The position numbers were made by a program, and so were the translations under genes. A DNA stretch of 64,000 nt from Limosilactobacillus panis (GTDB lineage: Bacteria; Bacillota; Bacilli; Lactobacillales; Lactobacillaceae). Positions 35,474-44,305 of the stretch are shown one piece after another. The stretch lies in assembly GCF_019797825.1 (NCBI RefSeq), contig NZ_CP081855.1, positions 1,426,001-1,490,000 of the forward strand, in the 5' to 3' direction. Each line of letters opens with the position of its first letter. Position 1 is the stretch's first letter. Below the pieces are notes generated by a model, which had not been told where the DNA came from, did no database searches, and was given only the letters and a program-made list of their open reading frames with translations.

Positions 35474-37711
35474 TTAAATTTGCTTTCCCTTGATGGATGC
35501 ATGAGCCTCGCGCCGGTCGCCCTGCCGTGAAGCCTCAAACTGGGCGGCAGACTTGATCATGGATGGGCTCATGTGCTTAACCCGGTGAATGATTTCCTCG
35601 TGCCGGCCGTGAACCATTGGCCGCTGTTGAGGGTTCCCCAAATAGCCACAGGTCCGCTTAACAACGTCACAGGTTGCCGGGTCGGAGTTACCACATTGCG
35701 GGCACTTAAAGCCCCGTTCAGTCGCTTCAAATTCACCCTTGAAGCCACACTTGAAGCATTGGTCAATGGAAGTATTAGTTCCCAGATAACCGACATGGTC
35801 GTAGGCCCAGTCCCAAACTGCTTCCAGGGCCTTAGGGTTTTGCCGCAGGTTCGGGTATTCGCAGTAGTGGATGAAGCCCCCTGCTGCTTGGTATGGGAAG
35901 TCTTCTTCGAATTCCAACTTCTCAAACGGGGTCGGGTGCTTGCGGACATCGTAGTGGAAACTGTTGGTGTAGTATTCCTTGTCGGTGACGTCTTCGACCC
36001 GGCCAAACTTCTTAATATCGTCCTGGCAGAAAGTATCGGTCAAGGATTCCGCAGGCGTTGAGTATAAGCTAAAGTGATAGCCTTCCTCGTCTTCCCACTT
36101 AGCACAAAGGTCGTGCATAGCCTTGGTAATAGAAACGGCGAAGTCATGGGCTTCTTTGTTGTGTTCCCAGTTAGGGCCATAAAAGGTCGTGCAGACTTCG
36201 TAAAGGCCAATGTAGCCCAGGGAAACCGTAGCCCGGCTATTCTTGAAGACCTCGTCAACACTGTCGGTCCGCTTCAGCCGCTTGCCAAAGGCGCCATACA
36301 TGTAGAGAAGTGGCGCATTTTCTGGTTTAGCTTCCTTGGTCCGCTTAATCCGGTAGTCGAGAGCAATCTTGCAGATATTCATCTTTTCCTTGAAGATTTC
36401 CCAAAAGAGCCGCTTGTCACCGTGGGCTTCAAGGGCAATCCGGGGGAGGTTGACGGTTACCACACCGAGGTTCATCCGTCCGGAATTAACTTCCTTACCA
36501 GTCTCCGGGTCAGTCCACCCTTGTAAGAATGAACGGCAGCCCATTGGAGTCTTAAAGCTCCCGGTGATTTCTTTGATCTTGTCATACATCAAGAGATCGG
36601 GGTACATCCGCTTAGTGGAGCACTCCAGGGCTAACTGTTTGATGTCGTAGTTCGGGTCACCAGGGTTAAGGTTGAGCCCCCGCTTCAGGGTAAAGATTAG
36701 CTTAGGAAAAATTGCCGTCCGGTGTTCTTTACCCAGCCCCTTGATTCGAATCTTTAGGATAGCCTTTTGAATCTCCCGTGAAATCCAGCTGGTTCCCAGA
36801 CCGAAGTTAACGGTAGTAAATGGAGTTTGACCTTGGCTAGAGTAAAGGGTGTTAATTTCGTATTCAAGGGCCTGCATGGCGTCGTAGATATCCTTCTTGG
36901 TCTTTTCCCTAGCAAAGGCTTCCCGCTTGTCGGGAGCAATCCATTTGTCAGCATCCTTCATATGCTTTTCGTAGTTAATCTTGGCATACGGTTCAAGCAG
37001 TTGGTCGACTCGGTTAGCAGAGCAGCCACCGTATTGTAGTGAGGCAACGTTGGCAATGATCTGGGACATCTGTGCCGTGGCGGTCTGGATGGACCGGGGG
37101 GAGGAAACCCAGGCGTTCCCAATCTTGAAGCCATTCTTGAACATTTCATCAAAGTCAATCAAGCAACAGTTAGTTTCCGGCGTAACCGGGGAGTAGTCAA
37201 GGTCGTGCCAGTGAATGTCACCACGGAGGTGGGCCTTGGCAACAATACCCGGTAGCATCCGTAGCCCGAGGGCCCGGCTAACAACCCCGGCTTCGAGGTC
37301 CCGTTGGGTATTAAAAACCCGGCTATCCTTGTTGGCATTTTCGTGGACAACCTGGTCCTTACGCCCAAAGAGTTGTTCCAGCTTGTGCTGTGGGTTAATC
37401 GCTTCGGCAAAGGCTTCTTCGTCTTTCTTCCGGTAGTCAGTAAATTGCTGTGCCAATTCCGTGTGTCCAGCTTTCTGTAACCCTTCAATAAATAGTTTGG
37501 CAATGGTTGTGGCGGGAACTTCTTCTTCATCAATCAATGCATCAAAAATCGTCATATAGACAATGTGCTTGGTCTTGTCGTCAGCTTTAAGTGCATTTAA
37601 TACTAAATCGATTTTGTATGCATAAAAGGAGGTCTTGGTCCCGTCACGTTTAATAACCTTCAGCTTTGCAAGATTATTTAAATCTTGTTTATCAATAATT
37701 TGGACCTTCAT
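35474..37711 (-). CDS. nrdD: anaerobic ribonucleoside-triphosphate reductase
   Basis: A 745-residue class III reductase that makes deoxynucleotides without oxygen. It has an N-terminal ATP-cone (KVIKRDGTKTSFYAYKIDLV, about 19-38) for allosteric control. At the C-terminus is a zinc site (CFKCGF and CPQCGN) and the glycyl radical motif RTCGYLGNP (about 686-694). Together with nrdG and the SufD-like gene it forms one operon. The promoter region carries an NrdR box at 37789-37804. The presence of a salvage deoxynucleoside kinase elsewhere in the window fits mixed use of salvage and reduction. Confidence 0.97.
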   Translation of the reverse strand: MKVQIIDKQDLNNLAKLKVIKRDGTKTSFYAYKIDLVLNALKADDKTKHIVYMTIFDALIDEEEVPATTIAKLFIEGLQKAGHTELAQQFTDYRKKDEEAFAEAINPQHKLEQLFGRKDQVVHENANKDSRVFNTQRDLEAGVVSRALGLRMLPGIVAKAHLRGDIHWHDLDYSPVTPETNCCLIDFDEMFKNGFKIGNAWVSSPRSIQTATAQMSQIIANVASLQYGGCSANRVDQLLEPYAKINYEKHMKDADKWIAPDKREAFAREKTKKDIYDAMQALEYEINTLYSSQGQTPFTTVNFGLGTSWISREIQKAILKIRIKGLGKEHRTAIFPKLIFTLKRGLNLNPGDPNYDIKQLALECSTKRMYPDLLMYDKIKEITGSFKTPMGCRSFLQGWTDPETGKEVNSGRMNLGVVTVNLPRIALEAHGDKRLFWEIFKEKMNICKIALDYRIKRTKEAKPENAPLLYMYGAFGKRLKRTDSVDEVFKNSRATVSLGYIGLYEVCTTFYGPNWEHNKEAHDFAVSITKAMHDLCAKWEDEEGYHFSLYSTPAESLTDTFCQDDIKKFGRVEDVTDKEYYTNSFHYDVRKHPTPFEKLEFEEDFPYQAAGGFIHYCEYPNLRQNPKALEAVWDWAYDHVGYLGTNTSIDQCFKCGFKGEFEATERGFKCPQCGNSDPATCDVVKRTCGYLGNPQQRPMVHGRHEEIIHRVKHMSPSMIKSAAQFEASRQGDRREAHASIKGKQI

Positions 37712-37788
37712 TTTATTTTTCCCCTTTCAAAATTTAACAATTTTATAGTATCGCAAAATACAACCAGTAGAAAGTATTGACATCCGAC

Positions 37789-37804
37789 ACACTATATGTT
37801 GTGG
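37789..37804 (-). promoter_or_regulatory. NrdR box upstream of nrdD
   Basis: ACACTATATGTTGTGG (plus strand) agrees with the NrdR palindrome ACACWATATNTNGTGT at 15 of 16 positions. It lies 78 bp before the nrdD start. NrdR boxes usually occur in pairs about 31-32 bp apart; I could find only a weak second half-site in the right range. NrdR represses reductase genes when dATP is high. Confidence 0.75.
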
Positions 37805-37817
37805 TAAAGTAAAAATT

Positions 37818-38063
37818 ATGGTCAGGATGAAAATAAAACGGTTAATTTCAGAGCGCGATAAAAAAGCAACTCTACTACTGGTGCGGCCAGGACCACTTTC
37901 TTATCTTTTGAAATCGAATTAAGAAGCGAGCCCCCTTTATCAAAAGATAGATTTTTATTCTCCAGGAAAGTATGAAAAAGCTGTCATATTTCCAAATATC
38001 AGTGAAAAAGGGTTCGCCAGGATATTGAAAATAAGTACAGAATCTGCTCAAAAAAGAAAATAA
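37818..38063 (+). pseudogene. possible broken small gene, unassigned; region 37735-38295
   Basis: Between nrdD and the IS66 insertion are about 560 bp with no intact gene. In one plus-strand frame an ATG at 37818 leads 34 codons to TAA (37920-37922), then the same frame runs another 46 codons to TAA at 38061, with protein-like composition (SPGKYEKAVIFPNISEKGFA). A hairpin AATAATCTAAG with CTTAGATTATT directly follows (about 38057-38092) and would serve as its terminator. No ribosome binding site is evident. It may be a decayed gene of about 80 codons or chance. The remaining stretch up to 38287 shows nothing else. Confidence 0.25.
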
Positions 38064-38287
38064 TCTAAGCCAAACCACTTAGATTATTCTTCCCAATATT
38101 TACATGCTAGATTGTATCATCTAATTTCCAATGATACTGGATTTTCTTTCTCGATTCAATCGTTATTTATTAAATCGGTTAGCTTACTTACACTTAAAGG
38201 CACCTGCACTGGTTACTTGCTACCGATTGTTGCTTTGTATCAAATTTCCTGTACTAGGTCGTTTCACGAAAAATTCCCGTCAGATTG

Positions 38288-38295
38288 GTAATAAT
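38288..38295. repeat. left 8-bp target duplication of the IS66 element
   Basis: GTAATAAT directly precedes the left terminal repeat and occurs again at 44306-44313 right after the right terminal repeat. IS66 elements make 8-bp duplications. Confidence 0.93.
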
Positions 38296-38381
38296 GTAAG
38301 CAGTCAATAACGACACGTCTAGGCATGGTCAGCCGATCCTCCTATACTGAAAATATAAAATTCAGTACAGGAGGATTTTTT

Positions 38382-38570
38382 ATGGAGGAAACACACGATA
38401 TTGTGACACCGGTTTTCAAAACTAAAAGTGAACCAGTTAGTAAGCCTAAATTTTCGCCGCGACCAGCTGTTAAAATGAAAGTTGATAATGTCCAGCTAAC
38501 ATTTTTCAAGGGTGCCAGTCCCAGCCTTGCGGCTGAGATTTCAAAGGTTGTGGTGCGCTATGCTCATTAA
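38382..38570 (+). CDS. tnpA: IS66 TnpA-like accessory protein
   Basis: A 62-residue basic protein in the position of IS66 TnpA. The ATG at 38382 stands behind GGAGG (38371-38375). The C-terminal part, NVQLTFFKGASPSLAAEIS, resembles the end of TnpA proteins. It is shorter than the usual 100 or so residues, with no clear helix-turn-helix, so it may be a reduced version. Its stop overlaps the tnpB start by 11 bp, as is common in the family. Confidence 0.75.
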   Translation: MEETHDIVTPVFKTKSEPVSKPKFSPRPAVKMKVDNVQLTFFKGASPSLAAEISKVVVRYAH

Positions 38571-38916
38571 CTGGCATGATCCCGATCATGTTTACCTAGT
38601 CTGTGGAAAAACTGACTTGCGTAAGGGAATCGATGGACTAACAATGGTTATCGCTGAGAATTATGGGTTGGAATTATACAACAATTCACTTTTTCTGTTC
38701 TGTGGATCCCGCAATGACCGATTTAAAGGACTACTTTGGGATGGTGAGGGCTTTATCTTGCTTTACAAACGCTTTGAAAATGGCCATTTGAGTTGGCCGA
38801 GATATAGTAGCGAAGTCAAAGAGTTATCAGCCAAACAATTAGATTGGCTATTAAAGGGACTAAACCCATTACCGGTTCGTAAGATTAAAGCAGCGCAACC
38901 AGGTACCTTTTATTAA
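38560..38916 (+). CDS. tnpB: IS66 family accessory protein TnpB
   Basis: A 118-residue protein of the IS66 Orf2 family with the characteristic sequence VCGKTDLRKGIDGLT at the N-terminus, LFLFCGSRNDRFKGLLWD in the middle and LLYKRFENGHLSWPR after it. It is required for transposition along with TnpC, although its biochemical role is not known. The ATG at 38560 is chosen because the family starts here; the frame is open a little further upstream. Confidence 0.92.
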   Translation: MLINWHDPDHVYLVCGKTDLRKGIDGLTMVIAENYGLELYNNSLFLFCGSRNDRFKGLLWDGEGFILLYKRFENGHLSWPRYSSEVKELSAKQLDWLLKGLNPLPVRKIKAAQPGTFY

Positions 38917-38987
38917 ATTACCTCTGTTTAAAATCGTTGTTCTTTGATATAATTACCGAAGAATAATTTAAAGGGAGGTGACGTATC

Positions 38988-40535
38988 ATGAGTAAAAGTT
39001 TAGTCGAAGAGAATCGCGAGCTTAAGCAACAGATCAAAGCCCTAAAGGAACAGGTCAACAAGTTGACGGCAATTATTAAGCTTCAACAGAATCAAATGTT
39101 TGGGAAAAAAACTGAAATAATTGAGTCCGTAGTTGATGGTCAGCAATCACTATTTAGCGATGATGAACTAGATCAGCTGCAAGATTCTAATGTTTCAATC
39201 ACGGAAGTGATTGAAAAGAAAGAAAAACAAGTGGTGCGTCACCGGAAAGCTAAAGTTTCTGGGCAGCGGACCGCTTTTTTGGATGGTTTACCTCAAGTGG
39301 ATGAGACAATTCATTTAACTAATACGAATTGTCCAAAGTGCCATGAACAGATGAAAAAGATTGGTAAGCATCTATATAGCCGCGAAGTCCGACTAAAGCC
39401 GGCCGAATTGTACTGTGCGAACCTATACCAAGAAAGCTACAAGTGTAATGACTGTGATGAGGACGGTAAAGATATCATCATTAGTAGTCAAATGCCGCAA
39501 TCATTATTGCCTCATAGTTATATTTCCAGCAGTATTTTGGCTAAAGTAGCTGAGTATAAATTTTCCTTAGCCCTACCCTTTCATCGACAAGTAAAGCTCT
39601 GGCAAGCCGTTGGTTTGCCAGTTAGTGGTCGTCAACTCGCAACTAATATCATTACAGTTAGTCAAACATACTTGAGGCCACTGTATGACCGGCTAACCCA
39701 ATTAATGCAAGGTGAAAACGTAATTCAAATGGATGAAACGCCATTTAAGGTCATTGATGAAGCTAAGACTACCAGTTATTTTTGGGCAACAAGAACTACG
39801 ACTGAGTTTAGCCATCATCATATGGTAATCTATCATTATCGCAATACCCGCTCAGGAAAAGTAATCGGTGATATTATTGGACAAAACTATCCAGGCTTTA
39901 TCATGTGTGATGGGTATGGAGGTTATAGCAATCATTTATATCCCCACGCCCACTTTGGCTCTTGTTTAGTTCATATCCGGCGAGAATTCATTCGAATCAC
40001 TAAATTACTAAGCAAGAAGCAATTAAAGCATTCGAAAGCTCTTCATGCGGTAAAGCTCCTCGGGACTGTTTTCCATAAGGAAAACGGATTAATATATCAA
40101 ACTAAGGAAGAGAAACGACAGCAAAGGATTATTCATGTGAAGCCGTTACTTGATAAATTTTACCGTTACTTGAATAGTATTATTTCACCGCAAGGCCGAC
40201 TTTGTGCAGCTATCAAGAATGCTTTGAAACTTCGGACAAGAGTATATCGAATCTTCGAAGATGGGCAAATACCGCTGAGTAATAACTCATTGGAAGGAGA
40301 AATCCGGCTTACAACACTGATTCGTAAAAACTGTTTGTTTGCGAAAAGTAAACGCGGAGCTGAGGCCAATGCGATTTACTACACGCTAGTGGCAACAGCA
40401 AAAGTAAATAAACTAAATATATATAAATATTTTAAGTACCTGTTTGATCGACTACCCAACCAGAAAAGTAGCGACATTGAGGCTCTTTTACCATGGGCAG
40501 AAGAAGTACAGCAGGTATGTCATGAAATCGAGTAG
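38988..40535 (+). CDS. tnpC: IS66 family transposase TnpC, 3' end altered by intron insertion
   Basis: A 515-residue DDE transposase. It has an N-terminal leucine-zipper-like coiled coil (about 5-35), a zinc-finger region with paired cysteines (CPKCHEQM and CNDCDED), and the catalytic core (VIQMDETPFKV, MCDGYGGYSN, NNSLEGEIR). The ribosome binding site AAAGGGAGGTG precedes the ATG. The last codon and the TAG stop (40533-40535) come partly from the group II intron sequence: without the intron the frame would read on through GAT AGA AG. The protein may still be functional because the core is complete. Confidence 0.93.
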   Translation: MSKSLVEENRELKQQIKALKEQVNKLTAIIKLQQNQMFGKKTEIIESVVDGQQSLFSDDELDQLQDSNVSITEVIEKKEKQVVRHRKAKVSGQRTAFLDGLPQVDETIHLTNTNCPKCHEQMKKIGKHLYSREVRLKPAELYCANLYQESYKCNDCDEDGKDIIISSQMPQSLLPHSYISSSILAKVAEYKFSLALPFHRQVKLWQAVGLPVSGRQLATNIITVSQTYLRPLYDRLTQLMQGENVIQMDETPFKVIDEAKTTSYFWATRTTTEFSHHHMVIYHYRNTRSGKVIGDIIGQNYPGFIMCDGYGGYSNHLYPHAHFGSCLVHIRREFIRITKLLSKKQLKHSKALHAVKLLGTVFHKENGLIYQTKEEKRQQRIIHVKPLLDKFYRYLNSIISPQGRLCAAIKNALKLRTRVYRIFEDGQIPLSNNSLEGEIRLTTLIRKNCLFAKSKRGAEANAIYYTLVATAKVNKLNIYKYFKYLFDRLPNQKSSDIEALLPWAEEVQQVCHEIE

Positions 40536-42428
40536 GAGGTAATTGATTAGTTCAATTACCGACCTCTCACACCACCGTACGTACGGTTCCGTATACGGCG
40601 GTTCGACAACTTAATCACTTTGAATTGACTGGAGCGTCTTGGACATATTTATTAGTCCAAGGTGCTCCAGTTTTCTATTTGTTAGAGAATAACTCAAAGT
40701 CTTACTGTGTGCGGTTCGCCAGTAGCCCTTACGGGTACTAGCGAAGACATATGCATCACGATAAGACAATCCGAGCCTTTGTAAGTTAGTAATCTTAGTT
40801 TTGAATTTCTTCCATTGCTTCCAGATATATTGCCTTATTCGCGCCCTTAACCACTGGTCAAGTCGTTGAATAAAGCCAGTCAGTTTCCCAATTGAGTAAT
40901 ATTGAAGCCAACCCCGCATTTTGCGATGAATTTCCTCAAACATTTGCTCAATGGATACTCCCCGATTGCGCTTTGTTAACAGCTTTAGTGCTTGCTTAAC
41001 TCGCTTTTGTGATTGCTTGGCCGGTCGGGCATAGGCACCGTTACGGTCTACACCTAGTGAAAAGCCAAGAAACTTCAATCTTAGGGGACTACCAACTTTA
41101 GTTTTATCTGGATTAACTTTAACCTTCAATTGCTTTTCGAGAAAATGGGTAATACTGCGCATTACTCGTTCTCCCGCCCGTTGACTTTTAACATAAATAT
41201 TACAATCATCCGCATAGCGTACAAAGTGATGGCCACGTCTGGTCAACTCTTTATCCAACTCATTTAGGTAAATATTCGCCAGTAATGGTGATAATGGTCC
41301 ACCTTGCGGCGTTCCTTTGTCACTCCTAGCGAAAAGCCCATGATCTAAGACCCCGCTAGTCAAAAACTTGCGGATAAGTCTTAGTGTCCATGGGTCATTA
41401 ATATATTGTTGGAGGTACTTAATCATCAAATCATGGTTGACGTTATCGAAATAGGCCTTCAGGTCTAAGTCGACTACTCTTCGATATCCCTGATTATATA
41501 GTTTAACTACCTTTGCGATTGCGTCTTGGGCTCCACGATGAGGGCGAAAGCCAAAACTATTATCCGAGAAAATACGCTCAAAGATTGGCGTGAGCACTTG
41601 GGCAACTGCTTGTTGGACCATGCGGTCCACTACCGTTGGTATCCCTAGTTTTCTCACTCCACCGTTGGGCTTGGGAATTTCCACTCGTTTAACCGGTACT
41701 GGCTTATAATTGCCTTCACGTAGGTTGGTGATTAACTCCGTTTTATTTTCTCTAAGATATTGCAGGAGGCCATCGACAGTCATATCATCAATGCCCGCTG
41801 CTCCTTTATTTCTCTTAACTCGCAAATAAGCCTGGTTCAGGTTATTGCGGTCCAAGACTTGGTCTTGGATAGTGACACTCATACCTTTACCTTCACCATA
41901 ATCGGTACTACGCGCCCTTGTGTACTTTCGGTTTTCCAAACCTATCCTCGACAAGCGGTCAGCTTGTGGTTCTGTTTTCTGCGATTGTCGCACCTGATTA
42001 CACCTCCGATATAAGTTATTATCGTTCGGTCCTTCATCTAATTAATTAGACTACTATGACCTCGGCTGACTTCTGGCTTACTCAACACAACATCACTGCT
42101 ATGCTTGCTTCTGTGGAATTTCATTCATTCCTCTTGTCGGAAACGTGTAGGTCAGATCTCCCCGGGTAAGAATATTAACTTTCGTACCATGTCACCGTTA
42201 GCTTTACTGAAAGCAACTTCGAGTAGTATTGGACTTTAGTTTGTCTAGCAACCTTATCCAGTTACTCTCAGCCTTATAGCTACTTCTTGTTCATCGGTGC
42301 AGCACTTTGCCTTAGACTTCCTTCAGATTCCACCTCACAGCGGACACCCTTGTCCTCGGCTCATGGTTCCGACTACTACGGCCCATAGTGGACTTTCACC
42401 ACCTAGCTAATACCCATGCCGGGCGCAC
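40532..42428 (-). mobile_element. group II intron, complete, minus strand
   Basis: The intron RNA starts GTGCGCCCGGCATGGGT (5' end at 42428) and ends at about 40532 with CCTCCTAC. Domain V is a 34-nt hairpin, beginning GAACCGCCGTATACGG and ending CCGTACGTACGGTGGT, at about 40571-40604. Domain VI (about 40536-40565) has the arms GTAATTG and CAATTAC with the branch-site A in AACTAAT. The reverse transcriptase gene lies in domain IV, and about 435 nt of structured domains I-III come before it. It sits antisense at the tnpC stop codon and six bases from the IS1182 end. The total length of 1.9 kb is normal. Confidence 0.92.
40611..41993 (-). CDS. ltrA: group II intron reverse transcriptase/maturase
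   Basis: A 460-residue intron-encoded protein. The reverse transcriptase domain (about 50-300) has the catalytic YADD in HFVRYADDCNIYV, the block TPQGGPLSPLLANIYLNELD, and GFRPHRGAQDAI. The maturase domain X follows (RMRGWLQYYS-like KMRGWLQYYSIG, then ARIRQYIWKQWKKFKTK). There is no C-terminal HNH endonuclease domain, so it should be an endonuclease-minus type. The start is GTG 41993 with GGAGG nine bases upstream; a second start, ATG 41882, would give the more usual 423 residues. It aids splicing and retrohoming. Confidence 0.95.
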   Translation of the reverse strand: MRQSQKTEPQADRLSRIGLENRKYTRARSTDYGEGKGMSVTIQDQVLDRNNLNQAYLRVKRNKGAAGIDDMTVDGLLQYLRENKTELITNLREGNYKPVPVKRVEIPKPNGGVRKLGIPTVVDRMVQQAVAQVLTPIFERIFSDNSFGFRPHRGAQDAIAKVVKLYNQGYRRVVDLDLKAYFDNVNHDLMIKYLQQYINDPWTLRLIRKFLTSGVLDHGLFARSDKGTPQGGPLSPLLANIYLNELDKELTRRGHHFVRYADDCNIYVKSQRAGERVMRSITHFLEKQLKVKVNPDKTKVGSPLRLKFLGFSLGVDRNGAYARPAKQSQKRVKQALKLLTKRNRGVSIEQMFEEIHRKMRGWLQYYSIGKLTGFIQRLDQWLRARIRQYIWKQWKKFKTKITNLQRLGLSYRDAYVFASTRKGYWRTAHSKTLSYSLTNRKLEHLGLINMSKTLQSIQSD

Positions 42429-42434
42429 TAGAAG

Positions 42435-44267
42435 AAGAGGCTGGGAATTAACTATTAATTCTTGGTTCTCTAACAGTAAAATCCGGACTATAATTTTTGA
42501 TCGATTCAAAAATCATAGTCCGGATTTTAAATTATTTATAAAATTAGTCGCCAATCGACTAATTGATTGACCAAATTTCGTTAGATTTAATGCCATCAAG
42601 GCTAGCCCAATGTCATTTTCCACAGCCCGTTGTCCGCGTAGATGAGTTCGGCGTATGCCAAAATCCCTCTTCATGTGACCAAAGACTGGCTCAACGTCGA
42701 ACTTTCGTCGACGATAAATTGCCTTGCCTTCGTCACTTGAGAGGGTTGCTTTTACTTTAGCCTTGTAATAATTCCACGTTGGGTTAACCTGCATATAGCG
42801 TTGCCGACCACTTGGTGTTTTTGCCAACTCATCCAATTGTTCTGACAGTTGGTGCTTATCCGCTCGATAGAGTTTGAAATCACGTTCGAAACCATATTTA
42901 TCGGTTCGCCTACTATACCGATAAAAGCTAAAGCGAACTCCTAAATGATCGATGTAGTAATCATCTTCGGCATTATACTGCCAATTTTGTGATTTAGTTG
43001 GATCGTTTTTAAATTTATGTTTCTGTTCCTTTTGATAAGTTGTGTATGGAATAACAGGCTGCTTTTCAAACTGATCAAGAATCATTGTGTAATTGTACTC
43101 ACTACCATAACCGGCATCGGCAACGATATGCTTAAAGAAATCTAAAGCATGAAACTGGGTAAGGAATGGCACTAAGGTCCTGGTGTCAGTTGGATTTGAA
43201 AAGAGCCCGTAATCAAGGACAAATTGCTTATGTGTAGCGATTTGCAGGTTATAGCCGGGCTTTAACTCCCGATTCATCATCGGATCTTCCTTCATACACA
43301 TAAAAGTCGCATCATGATCAGTCTTGGAATAGCTATTACGACCTTGGAAGATATCTTCGGCACGTTCATACTTTTTGGCACGCGGAATTAGGTCGTTGCT
43401 TAATTGATGGCGAAGTTTTTTTAGAAAACGACGGCGCCGTTTTCTAACTGAACCACCTTTGATGATTTTTGGTTCTTGCTTAATCTCTTCATCTAACTTA
43501 GTGATTTTCTCCGCAAGTTCTTGTTCCATTACTTCCATGCCTTCGGCAGAAGTAACCAGCTCGGGTGCCATTTCTTGCACCACTTGTTTTTCTACTAGTT
43601 CCTCATAAAGCTTACTCGTCTTTTCTCTTAACTTAGCGTGATACTTTTCAACTGCCCGTCGCCAAGTAAATGAATATTTATTGGCATCGGCTTCTACCTT
43701 GGTCCCATCGATAAAAACTGCATCATTTTGAATTAGTCCGTGATCTTTCAAAGCCATGGTAAAGTAAACAAAGGCATGTTTAATTAGCTTACTAGCGTGC
43801 TGACTGCGTCGAAAGTTATTAATGGTATGGTAGCTATAAGCATAATCATGAGCTAACCAACGCATTGGCAGGTTCTCATCCAACATCATTTCAATCTTTC
43901 TTCCAGAATAAGTTTGACGTGCGTAGGCAAACAAGAGAATCTTAAGCATAATTGCTGGATGCGATGAAGGGCGGCCGGTAGCCGCTCCTGAATCTTCTAA
44001 TAGCACATTTTGTGGAATCGAGTCGACAAAATCACTAATTAGCCGCGCAATATGATTTTGTGGTAAATCATAGTTATAGCTTAGTACGAATTCGGTTTGT
44101 CCTATGGTATAATTTTGATACATGAAAATCGCTCCTTTGGGTTGTTTTGTGGTAATTACATCATATCAGGAACGATTTCCTGTGTACATAAAAACCGGAT
44201 GATGAATTGTTCAAAAAATTCATCATCCGGTTTTTGCTTTGGACTAGGAGTTTTTTCCCAGCCTCTT
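42435..44267 (-). mobile_element. IS1182-family insertion sequence, copy 2
   Basis: This 1833-bp copy has the same ends (AAGAGGCTGGGAA) and same internal hairpins as copy 1 but lies in the opposite direction, nested in the IS66 element near its right end. Flanks are TAGAAG on the left and TCATTCG on the right, with no obvious target duplication. A few bases of IS66 may have been lost. Confidence 0.93.
42513..44123 (-). CDS. IS1182-family transposase (copy 2), intact
   Basis: The 536-residue product is identical to that of copy 1 at 21516-23126, including the DDE residues in FIDGTKVEAD, VADAGYGSEYN and VEPVFGHMKRDFG. Its ATG is preceded by the ribosome binding site AAAGGAGCG. It is transcribed toward the group II intron, in the same direction as the rRNA operon beyond the IS66 right end, but the IS1182 end hairpin and the rRNA terminator lie between. 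Confidence 0.95.
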   Translation of the reverse strand: MYQNYTIGQTEFVLSYNYDLPQNHIARLISDFVDSIPQNVLLEDSGAATGRPSSHPAIMLKILLFAYARQTYSGRKIEMMLDENLPMRWLAHDYAYSYHTINNFRRSQHASKLIKHAFVYFTMALKDHGLIQNDAVFIDGTKVEADANKYSFTWRRAVEKYHAKLREKTSKLYEELVEKQVVQEMAPELVTSAEGMEVMEQELAEKITKLDEEIKQEPKIIKGGSVRKRRRRFLKKLRHQLSNDLIPRAKKYERAEDIFQGRNSYSKTDHDATFMCMKEDPMMNRELKPGYNLQIATHKQFVLDYGLFSNPTDTRTLVPFLTQFHALDFFKHIVADAGYGSEYNYTMILDQFEKQPVIPYTTYQKEQKHKFKNDPTKSQNWQYNAEDDYYIDHLGVRFSFYRYSRRTDKYGFERDFKLYRADKHQLSEQLDELAKTPSGRQRYMQVNPTWNYYKAKVKATLSSDEGKAIYRRRKFDVEPVFGHMKRDFGIRRTHLRGQRAVENDIGLALMALNLTKFGQSISRLATNFINNLKSGL

Positions 44268-44305
44268 TCATTCGTTTTCAATACGTATCGTTATTGACTG
44301 CTTAC

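Larger units (their letters stand above)
38296..44305 (+). mobile_element. IS66-family element interrupted by a group II intron and an IS1182 copy
   Basis: Terminal inverted repeats are GTAAGCAGTCAATAACGA followed by C/T and ACGT at both ends (left from 38296; right, reverse complement, to 44305), flanked by the 8-bp duplication GTAATAAT. The three usual IS66 genes tnpA, tnpB and tnpC follow the left end. After the tnpC region lie the group II intron (40532-42428), six bases, IS1182 copy 2 (42435-44267) and the last 38 bp of the IS66 right end. Without the two insertions the element would be about 2.28 kb, normal for the family. It inserted some 40 bp past an rRNA operon terminator. Confidence 0.95.

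Noticed and set aside
37875..38078. Minus-strand frame of 67 codons upstream of nrdD
   Set aside because: No ribosome binding site, composition rich in Phe and Trp as expected from reverse AT-rich DNA, and it overlaps a terminator-like hairpin.
21372..44267. Composite transposon bounded by the two IS1182 copies
   Set aside because: The segment between them holds core genes (hsp20, nrdD, nrdG and others), and copy 2 lies inside an independent IS66 insertion. There is no sign that the 19 kb moved as a unit.
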